Made by a program: the position numbers and the translations under genes. The notes under the pieces were generated by a model. The model had not been told where the DNA came from, did no database searches, and saw nothing but the letters and a program-made list of their open reading frames with translations. A stretch of 64,000 bases of DNA from assembly GCF_037126265.1 (NCBI RefSeq), contig NZ_JAYLLN010000001.1, forward strand, positions 62,001 through 126,000. Reading direction: 5' to 3'. Shown piece by piece: positions 51,501 through 60,465 of this stretch. This stretch comes from Sphingobacterium tenebrionis (lineage in GTDB: Bacteria > Bacteroidota > Bacteroidia > Sphingobacteriales > Sphingobacteriaceae). Position 1 is the first letter of the stretch, and every line of letters starts with the position of its first letter.

Positions 51501-51626
51501 TGGCATGGGGTTGCCCTGTTCATTAACCACTGTTCCGGCAATGGTCAATTCTTTTGTTTCCTGTGCGTATGCCGAAGGAAAAGTAAGGCATAGCAACAGC
51601 AAACAGATCGTTTGAAATATCTTCAT
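48501..51626 (-). CDS. SusC/RagA-family TonB-linked transporter
   Basis: A 1041-residue transporter with signal peptide to YAQ, a carboxypeptidase-regulatory-like domain (about 28-108, IAGTVVNEQGNPMPSVTIF), a TonB-box-like DEVIVVGLGNTQRK, a plug with VLIDGLEGDLN and LKDASATAVYGVRG, and a barrel ending in LYLNF. There is no STN domain, so it does not itself drive an anti-sigma relay. It is the second gene of the IPT-susC-susD-DUF4361 operon. Confidence 0.95.
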   Translation of the reverse strand: MKIFQTICLLLLCLTFPSAYAQETKELTIAGTVVNEQGNPMPSVTIFIKDRPSAGTSTDADGKFSIQAIYGDKIVFSHTGYENVEHVAVEATTALRIQIAEKSADIDEVIVVGLGNTQRKISSVGAITTVDVKSLQTPAPSMANLLGGRAAGVISLQSSGEPGKNISEFWVRGIGTFGANSSALVLIDGLEGDLNTIDPADVESFSILKDASATAVYGVRGANGVVLVTTKRGLVDRIQITARANSTLSVLNKLPNYLGAYEYAQLANEATAVRGQSPLYDQTEMGIIRDGLDPDMYPNVNWQNEILNKNYWRQSYYVSGRGGSEVARYFLSLGGKSETAAYKVDKNSVYSSNVGFDTYNYRINLDLNLTKTTKVFLGSDGFLSKLDQPGVANTEYIWRTQSRLTPLSIPTQYSNGMLPGIGGDDRSSPYVMINRTGRASDQAFKGKVTLALNQDLSPLVKGLKFRAQGAYDIHSFFNERRRVQPALHKALSRAADGSLVMQEVVQEQKATYTKGISQYRKFHLESVLNYDQQFGTDHRTSALVYYYISDAKNTVDATGNLEAIPLRYQGVSSRLTYGFRDTYLLDVNFGYTGSENFQPGRQYGFFPSVALGWVPTSYKFMQESAPWLNYFKIRASYGSVGNDRISSIRFPYLTKVDVKDDDVWGVGGIETIMETRIGADNLAWERAVKSNIGFEGKLFKNKIDFVIDFFSDQRNGIFQQRVQVPEYVGVISNPFANVGRMKSSGIDGNLSYTTNLSKDFGITLRGNFTYSKNVVQNWEQAYLEYPYLEFNGFPYNSIRGYQALGLFKNEEDIKYSPKQTFGTVLPGDIKYKDVNGDGTIDKLDMVPLTHSNYPLTMFGFGGEFRYKALTLGVLFKGTGRTNFFYVGQRMQVNNVWETNGMGYMPFFEGNLGNVLDIAADPANRWIPMDYAIANGIDPSLAENPNARFPRLQYGNNQNNSQISNFWQGDSRYIRLEEITLNYNVNPNFMKRIGVSSMDIQFVGNNLYVWDKVKIFDPEQAAWNGRKYPIPSTYSVQLYLNF

Positions 51627-51673
51627 TTTAATTTAAGCTAGTATAAATTTGTTTGAAAGGTTGATTTGCCTAT

Positions 51674-53011
51674 TTATTCGATCACCAGTTTTCGGATGCG
51701 CGCATTACTCCAGTCTGCGATATAAATATCGCCCTGTTCGTTTACTGCAACACCCCATGGTTGGTTGAACATGGATTCTACCGGTCCACCATCTTTGTAA
51801 CCAGAAGTTCCAGGTTGCCCGGCAACCGTAGTTACGATGTTGTCCGCAGATACCATCCGAATACAATGGTTTCCATAATCGGCAACAAACATGTTCCCAT
51901 CGTTATCAAATTTGATGTCTTTAGGATAGTTGAATAAAGCATCAGCAATTGGGCCATCACGGAAACCGCTTCCTCCAGGCGCATTCATTCTTTTAAAACC
52001 TCCTGAACCATTCGGGTCGCGTAGGTCTAATACGGATATCCCCTGTCTAAATTCCGTTGGGGAGGCATTGGAGTGTAAAGTGATGTATAATAACCATGGT
52101 TTTTTAGGGTTGATCGCCTGTCCATACTGCGATCCATATGGACCTTGATGAACGATTTTTGCTTCCATTGTTTCCGGATTGATTTTTGCGATCTTCCCAT
52201 CGCGGTACCGGGTGTATAAGTGACCATCATAAGGGCAGAAGGTCACGAAGTTCTTATAACGATCTGCATCCACAATGGAGTTAAGATCTGCAGTTGAATA
52301 TTTCACGTTACGTTGTCGGGGGTACCAAGCCTCCCGCGGATCGAAAGTAAAGATTACCTCTTTAGTGGACTCATGGGCAGCTGTAAGCATACCTGTCGCA
52401 CGGTCTACTGTCAATCCATTTGCATAAAGGATCCGGGTAGAGGATTCTGCTTCGATCAATGGCGTTACGATGTTCTCCTTTTCATTGATACGTGCCACAC
52501 CGAATGTTGCTGGTGAACCACCATCACGCCAGGACATGAAAATGTTCCCTTCAGCATCCAGTTCCAGGTACTTTCCATAAACTTCTGCCTCAGAAAGCAC
52601 TCCTGGTTTGAAGTTTTTCTTTCCATTTCCCGTTACTGTACTGACTTGGGCTTGCGTATGGTAGACAAAACTGTTCTCATACACCATGGAATCTTGGCCA
52701 ATGACCACAGATATTTTCGGGTCCTCTCCAGGTAAACGCGGAACAATAGCATAGATTCGTTCGCCGCTACTGGAAACTACCGATGCCAAGGCATTATTGA
52801 AATAAACTTTGATTTTTGATGGATCAGAACCGAAGTTTTCCCCATCTAAGAGAATCTTGGTCCTTGCCCCCCCTTCTAGTGGGAAGAATGATTTTAGCAA
52901 GATTGGTTTGCTGGGATCATGATCACTCTTTTTGAGTGTCTCCTCGTCTTTACAGCCTGTGAAAAGCAATAAGGAGCACAGGGAGACTGTTAATACAGGT
53001 AGAAGTTTCAT
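51674..53011 (-). CDS. IPT/TIG and NHL-repeat lipoprotein
   Basis: A 445-residue surface lipoprotein: lipobox cysteine at residue 20 (LFTGCKDEE), an IPT/TIG domain at about 30-110, and a C-terminal six-bladed NHL-type propeller (for example FDNDGNMFVADYGNHCIRMV and VNEQGDIYIADWSNARIRKL). The frame is open to 53161, but only the ATG at 53011 gives a signal peptide. It heads the operon with susC, 47 bp upstream of it. In Bacteroidota such IPT/NHL proteins accompany SusC/SusD and are taken to be surface glycan-binding proteins. A truncated paralogue lies at 44573-44983. Confidence 0.85.
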   Translation of the reverse strand: MKLLPVLTVSLCSLLLFTGCKDEETLKKSDHDPSKPILLKSFFPLEGGARTKILLDGENFGSDPSKIKVYFNNALASVVSSSGERIYAIVPRLPGEDPKISVVIGQDSMVYENSFVYHTQAQVSTVTGNGKKNFKPGVLSEAEVYGKYLELDAEGNIFMSWRDGGSPATFGVARINEKENIVTPLIEAESSTRILYANGLTVDRATGMLTAAHESTKEVIFTFDPREAWYPRQRNVKYSTADLNSIVDADRYKNFVTFCPYDGHLYTRYRDGKIAKINPETMEAKIVHQGPYGSQYGQAINPKKPWLLYITLHSNASPTEFRQGISVLDLRDPNGSGGFKRMNAPGGSGFRDGPIADALFNYPKDIKFDNDGNMFVADYGNHCIRMVSADNIVTTVAGQPGTSGYKDGGPVESMFNQPWGVAVNEQGDIYIADWSNARIRKLVIE

Positions 53012-53451
53012 AATTTGGTCAGTTAATAAGTAAGTAAACAATTCATTTCGCTTATAGTTTATGTTATTCATATTTCTGTATAAAAAGAAACACAATGTAA
53101 GGTATGTTAACATCGAAAACGGATCAGAAAGCCGTTTTTGGTTTCTTAAAATACTTCGCAAAGCTATTGAATCCCCCTCTAAAGGGTATTTAGGTTTTAT
53201 TATGTTTATATTAAAGTTATATTAAATATTTTAAAAAACGTTAATTTAATTTTAATATTTATCGATTTGTTGGTATAAACACGGAAATAAGTAAGAAAAA
53301 GAAAGAAAAATAAAGGCTTCGGATAGGAGTAGATCGAAGGAGGTCATTTCACGATAAAAAATGCCGGAAGCTTATGGAATTTGGCAAAAATTAACCAACT
53401 TAGGTGGTTGCACAACATAATTTTGGGGACCAGACCTTATATAGACCAATA
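53012..53451. promoter_or_regulatory. Divergent regulatory region between IPT/NHL and sigma genes
   Basis: The gap separates two divergent loci. On the minus strand it has TTAATATAACTTTAA (about 53205-53220) and a C/G-rich element near 53170, matching the region ahead of the truncated IPT paralogue. On the plus strand TAATTTTG at 53418-53425 fits the TAnnTTTG -7 element for the sigma gene. The remainder is AT-rich with no gene. Confidence 0.45.
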
Positions 53452-54009
53452 ATGAGGGAAAATATGCAGTATAAGCTTATGTGGGAAAGAATACGTTCTG
53501 GAGAAGAAGAGGCGTATTTTGATCTCTATGCAAAACTGTACCCCGAATTGGTTCGATTTGCCATTAAAACTTTCGGTGATTCGGAACTGGCCTATGATGC
53601 CACTGACGATGTATTTCTTTCCATCTGGGAGCGAAGAGATCACCTGGTTCGGGTGGAGAACGTTCCATCCTACCTGATTACCATCCTGAAAAGAAAGATT
53701 ATCCGTTTATTGGAACGCCGGGAGAAACTTTCCAATGCCGTTAAATTATTGGTCGAGCAGGATGAGTGGACAGAAATGCCCTACGATGAATTTATTATTC
53801 GGGTACAATCGGATGAAATCGTACAATTAAAATTGAAAGCTGCCCTCGCTAAGCTCACCTTTCGACAAAAGCAGGTTGTTCAATTAAAGTTTTTTGAGAA
53901 TCTGGGCTATGAAAAGATTGCTGAAATAACTAATATGTCCGTCAAGACCTGTTATAATACCTTGTATGATGCCCTAAAGATCATGCGACAGGAATTCTAT
54001 GACTATTGA
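53452..54009 (+). CDS. ECF-type RNA polymerase sigma factor
   Basis: A sigma-70 family factor of about 185 residues. Region 2 (YFDLYAKLYPELVRFAIK and DDVFLSIWERRD) and region 4 (LTFRQKQVVQLKFFENLGY, then EKIAEITNMSVKTCYNTLYDAL) are clear. The frame is open from a GTG at 53404, but the -7 element at 53418-53425 places the transcript start downstream of it, so the ATG at 53452 (or 53464) is preferred. It heads the rightward fecR-susC-susD locus and should be controlled by that FecR. It may also act on the divergent IPT operon; that is speculation. Confidence 0.88.
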   Translation: MRENMQYKLMWERIRSGEEEAYFDLYAKLYPELVRFAIKTFGDSELAYDATDDVFLSIWERRDHLVRVENVPSYLITILKRKIIRLLERREKLSNAVKLLVEQDEWTEMPYDEFIIRVQSDEIVQLKLKAALAKLTFRQKQVVQLKFFENLGYEKIAEITNMSVKTCYNTLYDALKIMRQEFYDY

Positions 54010-54130
54010 TGTTCAAAAATCCAGTTTTATAATAAGTTAAGTGTCTGATATTCAGTTATGATAAAAAAACTTTAAATTTCTCTTAGGCAATACGATGTTT
54101 TTCCGGTACTATATAGTAAACGCCTAAAGA

Positions 54131-55225
54131 ATGAAAGAACATAAATTTGTGGAGATCGAAGATTTCTTGATAGATTCTACTTTCCAGCAGTATTGTGGAG
54201 AAGAGAATGATCTTAGCATTCAATATTGGGAAAATTACCTGAAGAACAATCCCCACCAAGCGGAAACCATAGATAGGGCCAAACGCCTTTATCAGATATT
54301 GAGTGCCAACCGTAGACCAATCCAAAAACAGCTTCATCAATTTAAGCAAACAGTAACAGATAAAACCACATATCAAAAACCGACACCAATCATTAACTAT
54401 TGGAAATGGGCATCCGTAGCTGCTGTTCTCCTGGCGGTATTAAGTGTTGGTTATTATTTTCTGAATCTGGAAAAAGATGGGACAGTTCCTACTGCAGTCG
54501 TATTTAGTCAGCAAAACCTCAGCACTAAGAAAGGAGAGAAAAAGGAATTTACATTGCCCGATGGTACGGTTGTTAAATTAAATGCAGCGAGCCAATTGCA
54601 GCTTTCCGAAGATTTCAATCAACATGAACGTCGGGTAAAATTAATTGGTGAAGGCTTTTTTGAGGTGAAGAAGGATGCCGAAAAACCATTCCTGGTGGAA
54701 ACGGAAGATTTTGATATTAAAGTATTAGGTACCATATTCAATGTGAAAACTTATCCAGAAGCCAGTGAATCCGAAGCTTTTCTGTTGGAAGGGTTGATTG
54801 AGATGCACAGTAAAGGTAAAAGTGCCAATGCCATTTTGATCAAACCGAATCAACGCGTATCCATCCAGCGGTCCTCCAAGTTAATTCCGATGGAGGAGCA
54901 AAAGCTATCTTCGGCAAAACAACAAGCAGCAAAAGAGATCGTCATCCATGAACTGGAGGAAAATCTTGCTGCGGAGGAGATCAACGACATTGCCTGGAAG
55001 AATGGGCGATTGGTGATGGCCGATCAAGATTTTGAAGAGGTAAAATATATGTTGGAAAGATGGTATGATGTGGAAATTGAATTGGCTGGCGAGAAAATCA
55101 AACACTATCGTTTCACCGCCACCTTCAGCAACGAAAGTATTCAGGAAGCTTTAAAAGCATTGCAAGATGTTCAACCTTTTAATTTCAAGATTTATGGTAA
55201 GAAAGTAACTATTTCAGAAAACTAA
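54131..55225 (+). CDS. FecR-family anti-sigma factor
   Basis: A 364-residue inner-membrane protein. The cytoplasmic N-terminal part (about residues 1-93) is followed by a membrane helix near 97-113 (WASVAAVLLAVLSVGYYFL), a periplasmic FecR domain (FTLPDGTVVKLNAASQLQL, then GEGFFEVKKDAEKPFLVET), and a DUF4974 domain (WKNGRLVMADQDFEEVKYML). It should keep the upstream sigma factor inactive until the STN-type SusC signals. A pair of hairpins separates it from susC. Confidence 0.93.
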   Translation: MKEHKFVEIEDFLIDSTFQQYCGEENDLSIQYWENYLKNNPHQAETIDRAKRLYQILSANRRPIQKQLHQFKQTVTDKTTYQKPTPIINYWKWASVAAVLLAVLSVGYYFLNLEKDGTVPTAVVFSQQNLSTKKGEKKEFTLPDGTVVKLNAASQLQLSEDFNQHERRVKLIGEGFFEVKKDAEKPFLVETEDFDIKVLGTIFNVKTYPEASESEAFLLEGLIEMHSKGKSANAILIKPNQRVSIQRSSKLIPMEEQKLSSAKQQAAKEIVIHELEENLAAEEINDIAWKNGRLVMADQDFEEVKYMLERWYDVEIELAGEKIKHYRFTATFSNESIQEALKALQDVQPFNFKIYGKKVTISEN

Positions 55226-55226
55226 G

Positions 55227-55254
55227 AAAGGATAGTGCGCTAACACTATCCTTT
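55227..55254. terminator. Hairpin 1 between fecR and susC
   Basis: AAAGGATAGTG and CACTATCCTTT form a perfect 11-bp stem with a 6-nt loop directly after the fecR stop. The T tract is short, so it may reduce rather than end transcription into susC. Confidence 0.6.
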
Positions 55255-55269
55255 GAATCGATTAAAGTA

Positions 55270-55297
55270 GGCAGCCACATCTGACCATGTGTCTGCC
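55270..55297. promoter_or_regulatory. Hairpin 2 between fecR and susC
   Basis: GGCAG-C-CACAT and ATGTG-T-CTGCC pair with one mismatch around a 6-nt loop, 15 bp after hairpin 1 and 28 bp before susC. Its location suggests a leader structure or an inverted-repeat protein site. Confidence 0.4.
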
Positions 55298-55325
55298 AAG
55301 TATAAAATTAACCAAGTACTAAAAT

Positions 55326-58300
55326 ATGATTAAAAATGACTTGTTGCAAGTGCATTCTAACCGGCACTTGTACTTTAGATTCATTATCCGAATGAAACTA
55401 ACCTTGATTATGATTTTATTGTTTCTGCTCAATGTGAAAGGGAATGTATATTCCCAGCAGAAAGTAACCCTCGATGTACAGAAAACAAAACTGAGCCGAA
55501 TCCTCAAATTAATTGAGGATCAGAGCGACTATTACTTCGTTTTCAACCCGGGAATTAAGAATTTCTCCAAAGAAATGAGCCTTTCCGTGGAAAATGAACT
55601 GGTGTTGGACCTGCTGCCTAAACTGTTCAAAAAGAATGGATTGGCTTTCAGTGTCTCCGAATCGGGGTTGGTCGTTGTCAATCAGCAAAAACTGCAGACG
55701 GTAAAGGGTTTGGTAACAGATCTGGAAGGTCATCCATTGGCTGGAGCAACCATCCGCTTGAAAGGATCTTCCATTGCAAAAGCAACGGACCTGAACGGAC
55801 AGTTTGAAATGGAGGCTACTTCAGGAGCTGTTTTGGTGATTTCCTATACCGGATTTACCTCTAAAGAGATTACTCTGGGTGCTGAAACCAACTTAAAAAT
55901 TGAATTGGTGCCAGATCAGATGATGTTGAACGAAGTGGTAGTCACAGCATTGGGCATTACCCGCGAAAAAAGAACATTGGGTTATTCTGTAACCCAGGTT
56001 AACGGAGAAAGTCTGACCCAAGCACGCGAAAACAACGTGGCAAACGCCTTGGTTGGTAAAGTAGCAGGTTTGGATGTCACCTCTACCGCTGGTGGAGTGG
56101 GCTCGGCGACCAGTGTGATCATCCGTGGCGCATCCAGTTTAAGCCAAACCAATCAACCCTTATATGTAATCAATGGGGTGCCTATGGAGAACTCTCCATC
56201 CGGCATCATCAATACCAATCCGAATGGCAATAAAGGTAGCCAATGGGATAATGCACCAGATATGGGAGATGCCATCGGGAATATCAACCCCGATGATATT
56301 GAAAGCATTTCTGTACTGAAAGGCGCAGCGGCATCCGCATTATATGGCTCACGGGCAAAAGCGGGGGTAATTTTGATCACCACCAAGTCTGGCAAAGGAT
56401 CTGGCATCGAGTTCAGCAGTAACTTCGTTCTGGAGCAAGTGATGGACCGCACGGATTGGCAATATGTGTATGGCCAGGGTACCAATGGAGAAAAACCGGC
56501 GGATGGCGCAGCAGCAGCCCAAGTTGGCGGATCAAGTTGGGGAGCCAAACTGGATGGTTCTAGTGTCCCGCAGTTTGATGGTATTTCCAGACCCTACATC
56601 GCCCAAAAAGACAATATTGAAAATTTCTATGACAATGGGCATACCTGGACCAATTCATTGGCCTTGAATAAATCATTCGAAGGTGGAGCCTTGCGATTGT
56701 CCATTAGTGACCTGAGGAATAAATCCATCATGCCAAATTCAGGCTTGGATAGGCAATCCTATAGTTTGACCGGCACTTTTGAACCCATCAACCGATTGAA
56801 GATAGATGCTCGGGCCAACTATATCATCGAAGATGCCAAAAACCGCCCGATGCTTTCCGATGGGGCAGGTAGTGCCAATTATAATGCGGTATTTTTACCA
56901 ACAAGCGTGGATATCCGCGATCTAAAACCTTGGAAAACCGATGCAGGACAAGAAATACCTTATAATAAAGGAAACCCTTGGGATACCAATCCCTATTTCG
57001 CGGCCTATGAGATCGTGAATAATACCGACAGAAACCGTCTGATCAGTTCCCTTTCTGCCCGTTATACCCTGGATAATGGACTGTTCATCCAAGGACGTGC
57101 AGGTCAGGACTACTATACCAACAGTTATTTTAGTGTGTTCCCGGAAGGATTGGCCTATTCGGCGCCGAACAATCTTGTGTCACAAAAGATGCGTTTCTCC
57201 GATGTCAATGCGGATATGTTGATCGGTAAATCCTTCTCCTTGGGGGAAGATTTTGGCTTAACACCGAATATAGGTGCGAGTTACCGCAATACCAAATCAG
57301 ACATCACCACCAACCAAGGTACGCGTTTCTTGGTTCCAGGTGTACATACCATTGTAGGCTTAAAGAATAAATCGGTTGCCTATGCAGAATCCGAACAGGA
57401 AATGCAATCCGTTTATGGGACGATGGAATTGGCCTATAAAGATTACCTGTATTTAACAGGAAGTGGCCGGTCTGATTGGTTCTCTACCTTGGCTGCCCCT
57501 GGGTTGAACAATAAACTGAACGTGGTTTACCCATCTTTAAGTGGATCATTTGTATTCTCCGAAATATTGGAGTCCAGCTCGATCAGTTTTGGGAAACTTC
57601 GTGCGGGATATGCGGTTGTAGGTCAAGCTACAGATCCCTATCAAACCGCGTTGACCTATAATTTCAAAAGCGAATCTTTAAACGGAGCGCCTCTTGGTCA
57701 GATCTCTTATGATTACATCCCAAATTCCAGTTTAAAACCTTCCAAAGCATCAGAATTAGAGATCGGAACGGATATTCGTTTCTTTAATGATCGTTTAAGT
57801 CTGGACTTGACCTGGTATAAAAAACGCTCTGAAGATGAGATTATCCGGGTCACCATCCCTACTTCTGTGGGCTATGCCCAATCTGTTTTGAATTCCGGAT
57901 CCATCGAAAACAAAGGTGTTGAAGCATTGATTACGGGGACTCCTATTAAGAACGACCAATTTTCGTGGACCAGTTCCTTGAACATGACCTTCAATGATAA
58001 TAAAGTGATCTCTTTGGCAGATGGTTTGGATGAACAATTGGTTGCCACCTCCCGCTCAGGGGTTGGGTTCCTAAAGAATATTCCAGGAATGGCCATGGGA
58101 CAGGTCGTCGCCTTTGATTATGCTTATGATGATCAAGGACAGATCGTAAAAAATGCTGATGGAACGCCAAAACAGGGCGATTTGAAGGCTTTTGGGTCTG
58201 CCTATAACAAGTGGTTTGCCGGCTGGAACAATGAATTCAGTTATAAAAATATAAACCTTGGATTTTTGATCGATGGCAAGTTCGGAGGCAAATTATTCTC

Positions 58301-58670
58301 CGGAACAGATTACCTGGGTTATATCAAGGGATTGCACAAAGCAACCCTGGAAAACAGGGAAGAATTGGGCAACCTTGCCCCAAAATTCTATGAAAATACC
58401 GCCAATAATGCTTCCCATTTATTTGTCAATGATGCTAGTTTCATCAAATTTAGGCAATTGACTTTAGGATATAGTTTTCCTGGAAAGTTGTTCAATGACC
58501 GGATTAAAGCATTGAATGTTAGTTTCGTGGGTAGGAACCTGTTTATTCTGATGAAGAAAACAGATAATATCGACCCTGAATCGAGTTACAATGCTACTTT
58601 CCCTGGTCTTGAGCTCGGAGGGATGCCTCCGGCAAGAACCTTCGGCCTTAACCTCAATGTTAAATTTTAA
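55326..58670 (+). CDS. SusC/RagA TonB-linked transporter with STN domain
   Basis: A 1114-residue outer membrane transporter. A basic N-terminal extension (NRHLYFRFIIR) precedes the signal sequence MKLTLIMILLFLLNV; the ATG at 55392 is an alternative start. It has an STN domain (about residues 45-115, VTLDVQKTKLSRILKLI), a carboxypeptidase-regulatory-like domain (about 123-200), a NEVVVTALGITREKRTLGYSV segment, a plug (INGVPM and LKGAAASALYGSRA), and a barrel ending in VKF. The STN domain fits the upstream sigma/FecR pair. The RTLGYSV type usually pairs with SusD-like_2 proteins, as here. Confidence 0.94.
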   Translation: MIKNDLLQVHSNRHLYFRFIIRMKLTLIMILLFLLNVKGNVYSQQKVTLDVQKTKLSRILKLIEDQSDYYFVFNPGIKNFSKEMSLSVENELVLDLLPKLFKKNGLAFSVSESGLVVVNQQKLQTVKGLVTDLEGHPLAGATIRLKGSSIAKATDLNGQFEMEATSGAVLVISYTGFTSKEITLGAETNLKIELVPDQMMLNEVVVTALGITREKRTLGYSVTQVNGESLTQARENNVANALVGKVAGLDVTSTAGGVGSATSVIIRGASSLSQTNQPLYVINGVPMENSPSGIINTNPNGNKGSQWDNAPDMGDAIGNINPDDIESISVLKGAAASALYGSRAKAGVILITTKSGKGSGIEFSSNFVLEQVMDRTDWQYVYGQGTNGEKPADGAAAAQVGGSSWGAKLDGSSVPQFDGISRPYIAQKDNIENFYDNGHTWTNSLALNKSFEGGALRLSISDLRNKSIMPNSGLDRQSYSLTGTFEPINRLKIDARANYIIEDAKNRPMLSDGAGSANYNAVFLPTSVDIRDLKPWKTDAGQEIPYNKGNPWDTNPYFAAYEIVNNTDRNRLISSLSARYTLDNGLFIQGRAGQDYYTNSYFSVFPEGLAYSAPNNLVSQKMRFSDVNADMLIGKSFSLGEDFGLTPNIGASYRNTKSDITTNQGTRFLVPGVHTIVGLKNKSVAYAESEQEMQSVYGTMELAYKDYLYLTGSGRSDWFSTLAAPGLNNKLNVVYPSLSGSFVFSEILESSSISFGKLRAGYAVVGQATDPYQTALTYNFKSESLNGAPLGQISYDYIPNSSLKPSKASELEIGTDIRFFNDRLSLDLTWYKKRSEDEIIRVTIPTSVGYAQSVLNSGSIENKGVEALITGTPIKNDQFSWTSSLNMTFNDNKVISLADGLDEQLVATSRSGVGFLKNIPGMAMGQVVAFDYAYDDQGQIVKNADGTPKQGDLKAFGSAYNKWFAGWNNEFSYKNINLGFLIDGKFGGKLFSGTDYLGYIKGLHKATLENREELGNLAPKFYENTANNASHLFVNDASFIKFRQLTLGYSFPGKLFNDRIKALNVSFVGRNLFILMKKTDNIDPESSYNATFPGLELGGMPPARTFGLNLNVKF

Positions 58671-58677
58671 TTCCTGA

Positions 58678-60264
58678 ATGAAAATGAAAACGAAATCACT
58701 AAAAATAATGGGCCTAATCCTGTTTGCAGGTGCTGCGATATTCCAGAGCTGTACGAAGGATTTTGAACAGATAAATACGGATCCAGTGGCTTATGGTCCA
58801 ACCAATTTCGACCCTAATTTTACCTTTAGCACCGCGCAATTGACCTATACCGGGAGTATAGATTTTGCATACGAAACCTGGCGGGCAAACCTAATCTATG
58901 CCGGCACGATGATGCAGGGACTATCTTCGGTGGTGAGTTATTGGGCAGGCGATAAATACCTCAATACCCCTTGGTATACTTCCGCTTATTGGGAAAGAGC
59001 TTATGCCGAGCAGGTCAAGCCCATAGTCGATGTGGTGGAAGTCACCAAGACCAATCCAAAATATAAAAACCTACATCAGGTTGCGCGTATCTGGAAGGCG
59101 TTGGTCTTTGCCCGTTTGACAGATCTATATGGAGATATTCCCTATTCAGAGGCTGGACAAGGCTATTACATGAAAAACTTGTCCACAAAGTATGATAAGC
59201 AACAGGATATCTATATGGATATGCTCAAGGAACTGGAAGATGCGGTTTCTAAATTGGATGCAGCAGCGGATCAGGTAAGTGGCGATGTGATCTATGATGG
59301 CAATCTAGACAAATGGAAGCGTTTTGGAAACTCGCTGATCCTTCGATTGGCCATGCGATTGACCAAAGTGGATGAGGCGACTGCCAAGGCATATGCAACC
59401 AAGGTCATCGGAAAAACCTTACAGGGCAATGGGGAAAATGCTTTTTTAAAGCATGATGAATCCGGTGCCCGTGTTACCCAGAATAGAAATAGTCAGGTAT
59501 TATTGGGTGATGGTGGGCAAGAGCATTATTACGTAAAATGGTCTGATACTTTTATCAATGCACTCAAAAGCAAAAACGACCCGCGTATCAAGGTTGCTGT
59601 GAGCAAGTTATGGATGAGCGATGGGGTGAAAGAGATGAACCCGAATTATGTAAGCGATCCGGCCCAACAAAAAGGAATGCCCAATGGTAAAGATTTAGGG
59701 AATAATCCAGCCTATCGAATTGGTTCACACCCTTCTTATACGACCATGCCAGATTACTCTTCCCCGCATCCGGGTATGATCAAAAGAAATGGAATAACGT
59801 TTATCCTGACCTATAGTGAATCGGAGCTCTTGTCTGCCGAAGCTTCCCAACGTTGGGGAATAGGTGCTGCGGCGAGTACCTACTATAAAAACGGCATAAA
59901 ATCGGGAATTACCTTTCTCGGACAATATGATCCTGCCTTGGCTATTACCGATGCAGCGGCAGAAGCGTATGCCAATGCACATCCTTTAACAGAAGGACTA
60001 AAACAGATCGGTATACAATATTGGTTGCATCAAAATACCGCTTTAAATTTTTATGAATCTTGGGCAAATTGGCGAAGGACTGGATTTCCAGAACTGGTTC
60101 CGATCGTATACTCCACAAGCGATACACAGGGTCAGATCCCTAGACGCTTCCCTTATCCTGTTTCTGAAGCAGCAAACTCCAATGCAGAATATTACAAAGC
60201 CGCTGGAGCCGCAATCCCAGGAGGAGATAACCTGACCGGAAGGGTCTGGTGGGATAAACAATAG
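58678..60264 (+). CDS. SusD-like_2 (RagB-related) lipoprotein
   Basis: A 528-residue lipoprotein with cysteine at residue 25 (IFQSCTKDFEQINTDPVAYG). The FEQINTDP opening and the C-terminal FYESWANWRRTGFPEL are marks of the SusD-like_2 branch, which is distinct from the other three SusD proteins in this window. It binds ligand for the SusC encoded 7 bp upstream. No enzyme gene follows before the terminator, so the ligand cannot be guessed; members of this branch are linked with peptides and glycans alike. Confidence 0.92.
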   Translation: MKMKTKSLKIMGLILFAGAAIFQSCTKDFEQINTDPVAYGPTNFDPNFTFSTAQLTYTGSIDFAYETWRANLIYAGTMMQGLSSVVSYWAGDKYLNTPWYTSAYWERAYAEQVKPIVDVVEVTKTNPKYKNLHQVARIWKALVFARLTDLYGDIPYSEAGQGYYMKNLSTKYDKQQDIYMDMLKELEDAVSKLDAAADQVSGDVIYDGNLDKWKRFGNSLILRLAMRLTKVDEATAKAYATKVIGKTLQGNGENAFLKHDESGARVTQNRNSQVLLGDGGQEHYYVKWSDTFINALKSKNDPRIKVAVSKLWMSDGVKEMNPNYVSDPAQQKGMPNGKDLGNNPAYRIGSHPSYTTMPDYSSPHPGMIKRNGITFILTYSESELLSAEASQRWGIGAAASTYYKNGIKSGITFLGQYDPALAITDAAAEAYANAHPLTEGLKQIGIQYWLHQNTALNFYESWANWRRTGFPELVPIVYSTSDTQGQIPRRFPYPVSEAANSNAEYYKAAGAAIPGGDNLTGRVWWDKQ

Positions 60265-60290
60265 AATAAGTTTAATAGTATAGGTGAATT

Positions 60291-60325
60291 AGGCGTTTTT
60301 TCCTTCTGGGAAAGGCGCCTTTTTT
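60291..60325 (+). terminator. Terminator after the SusD-like_2 gene
   Basis: AGGCG and CGCCT at the base, with TTTTCC/GGGAAA above, form an imperfect stem followed by TTTTTT. Confidence 0.65.
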
Positions 60326-60465
60326 GGGTTTATAAGCAATGGGTTGCCTAAGAGGCATCGTATTCCATCTACAAATAGCTAAAATTCTTACCAATTAACT
60401 TTATTGAGTTTCGGCAAAATGTTAATATTGATCATTATTTAACAGATCATTTATTGACTAAGACA

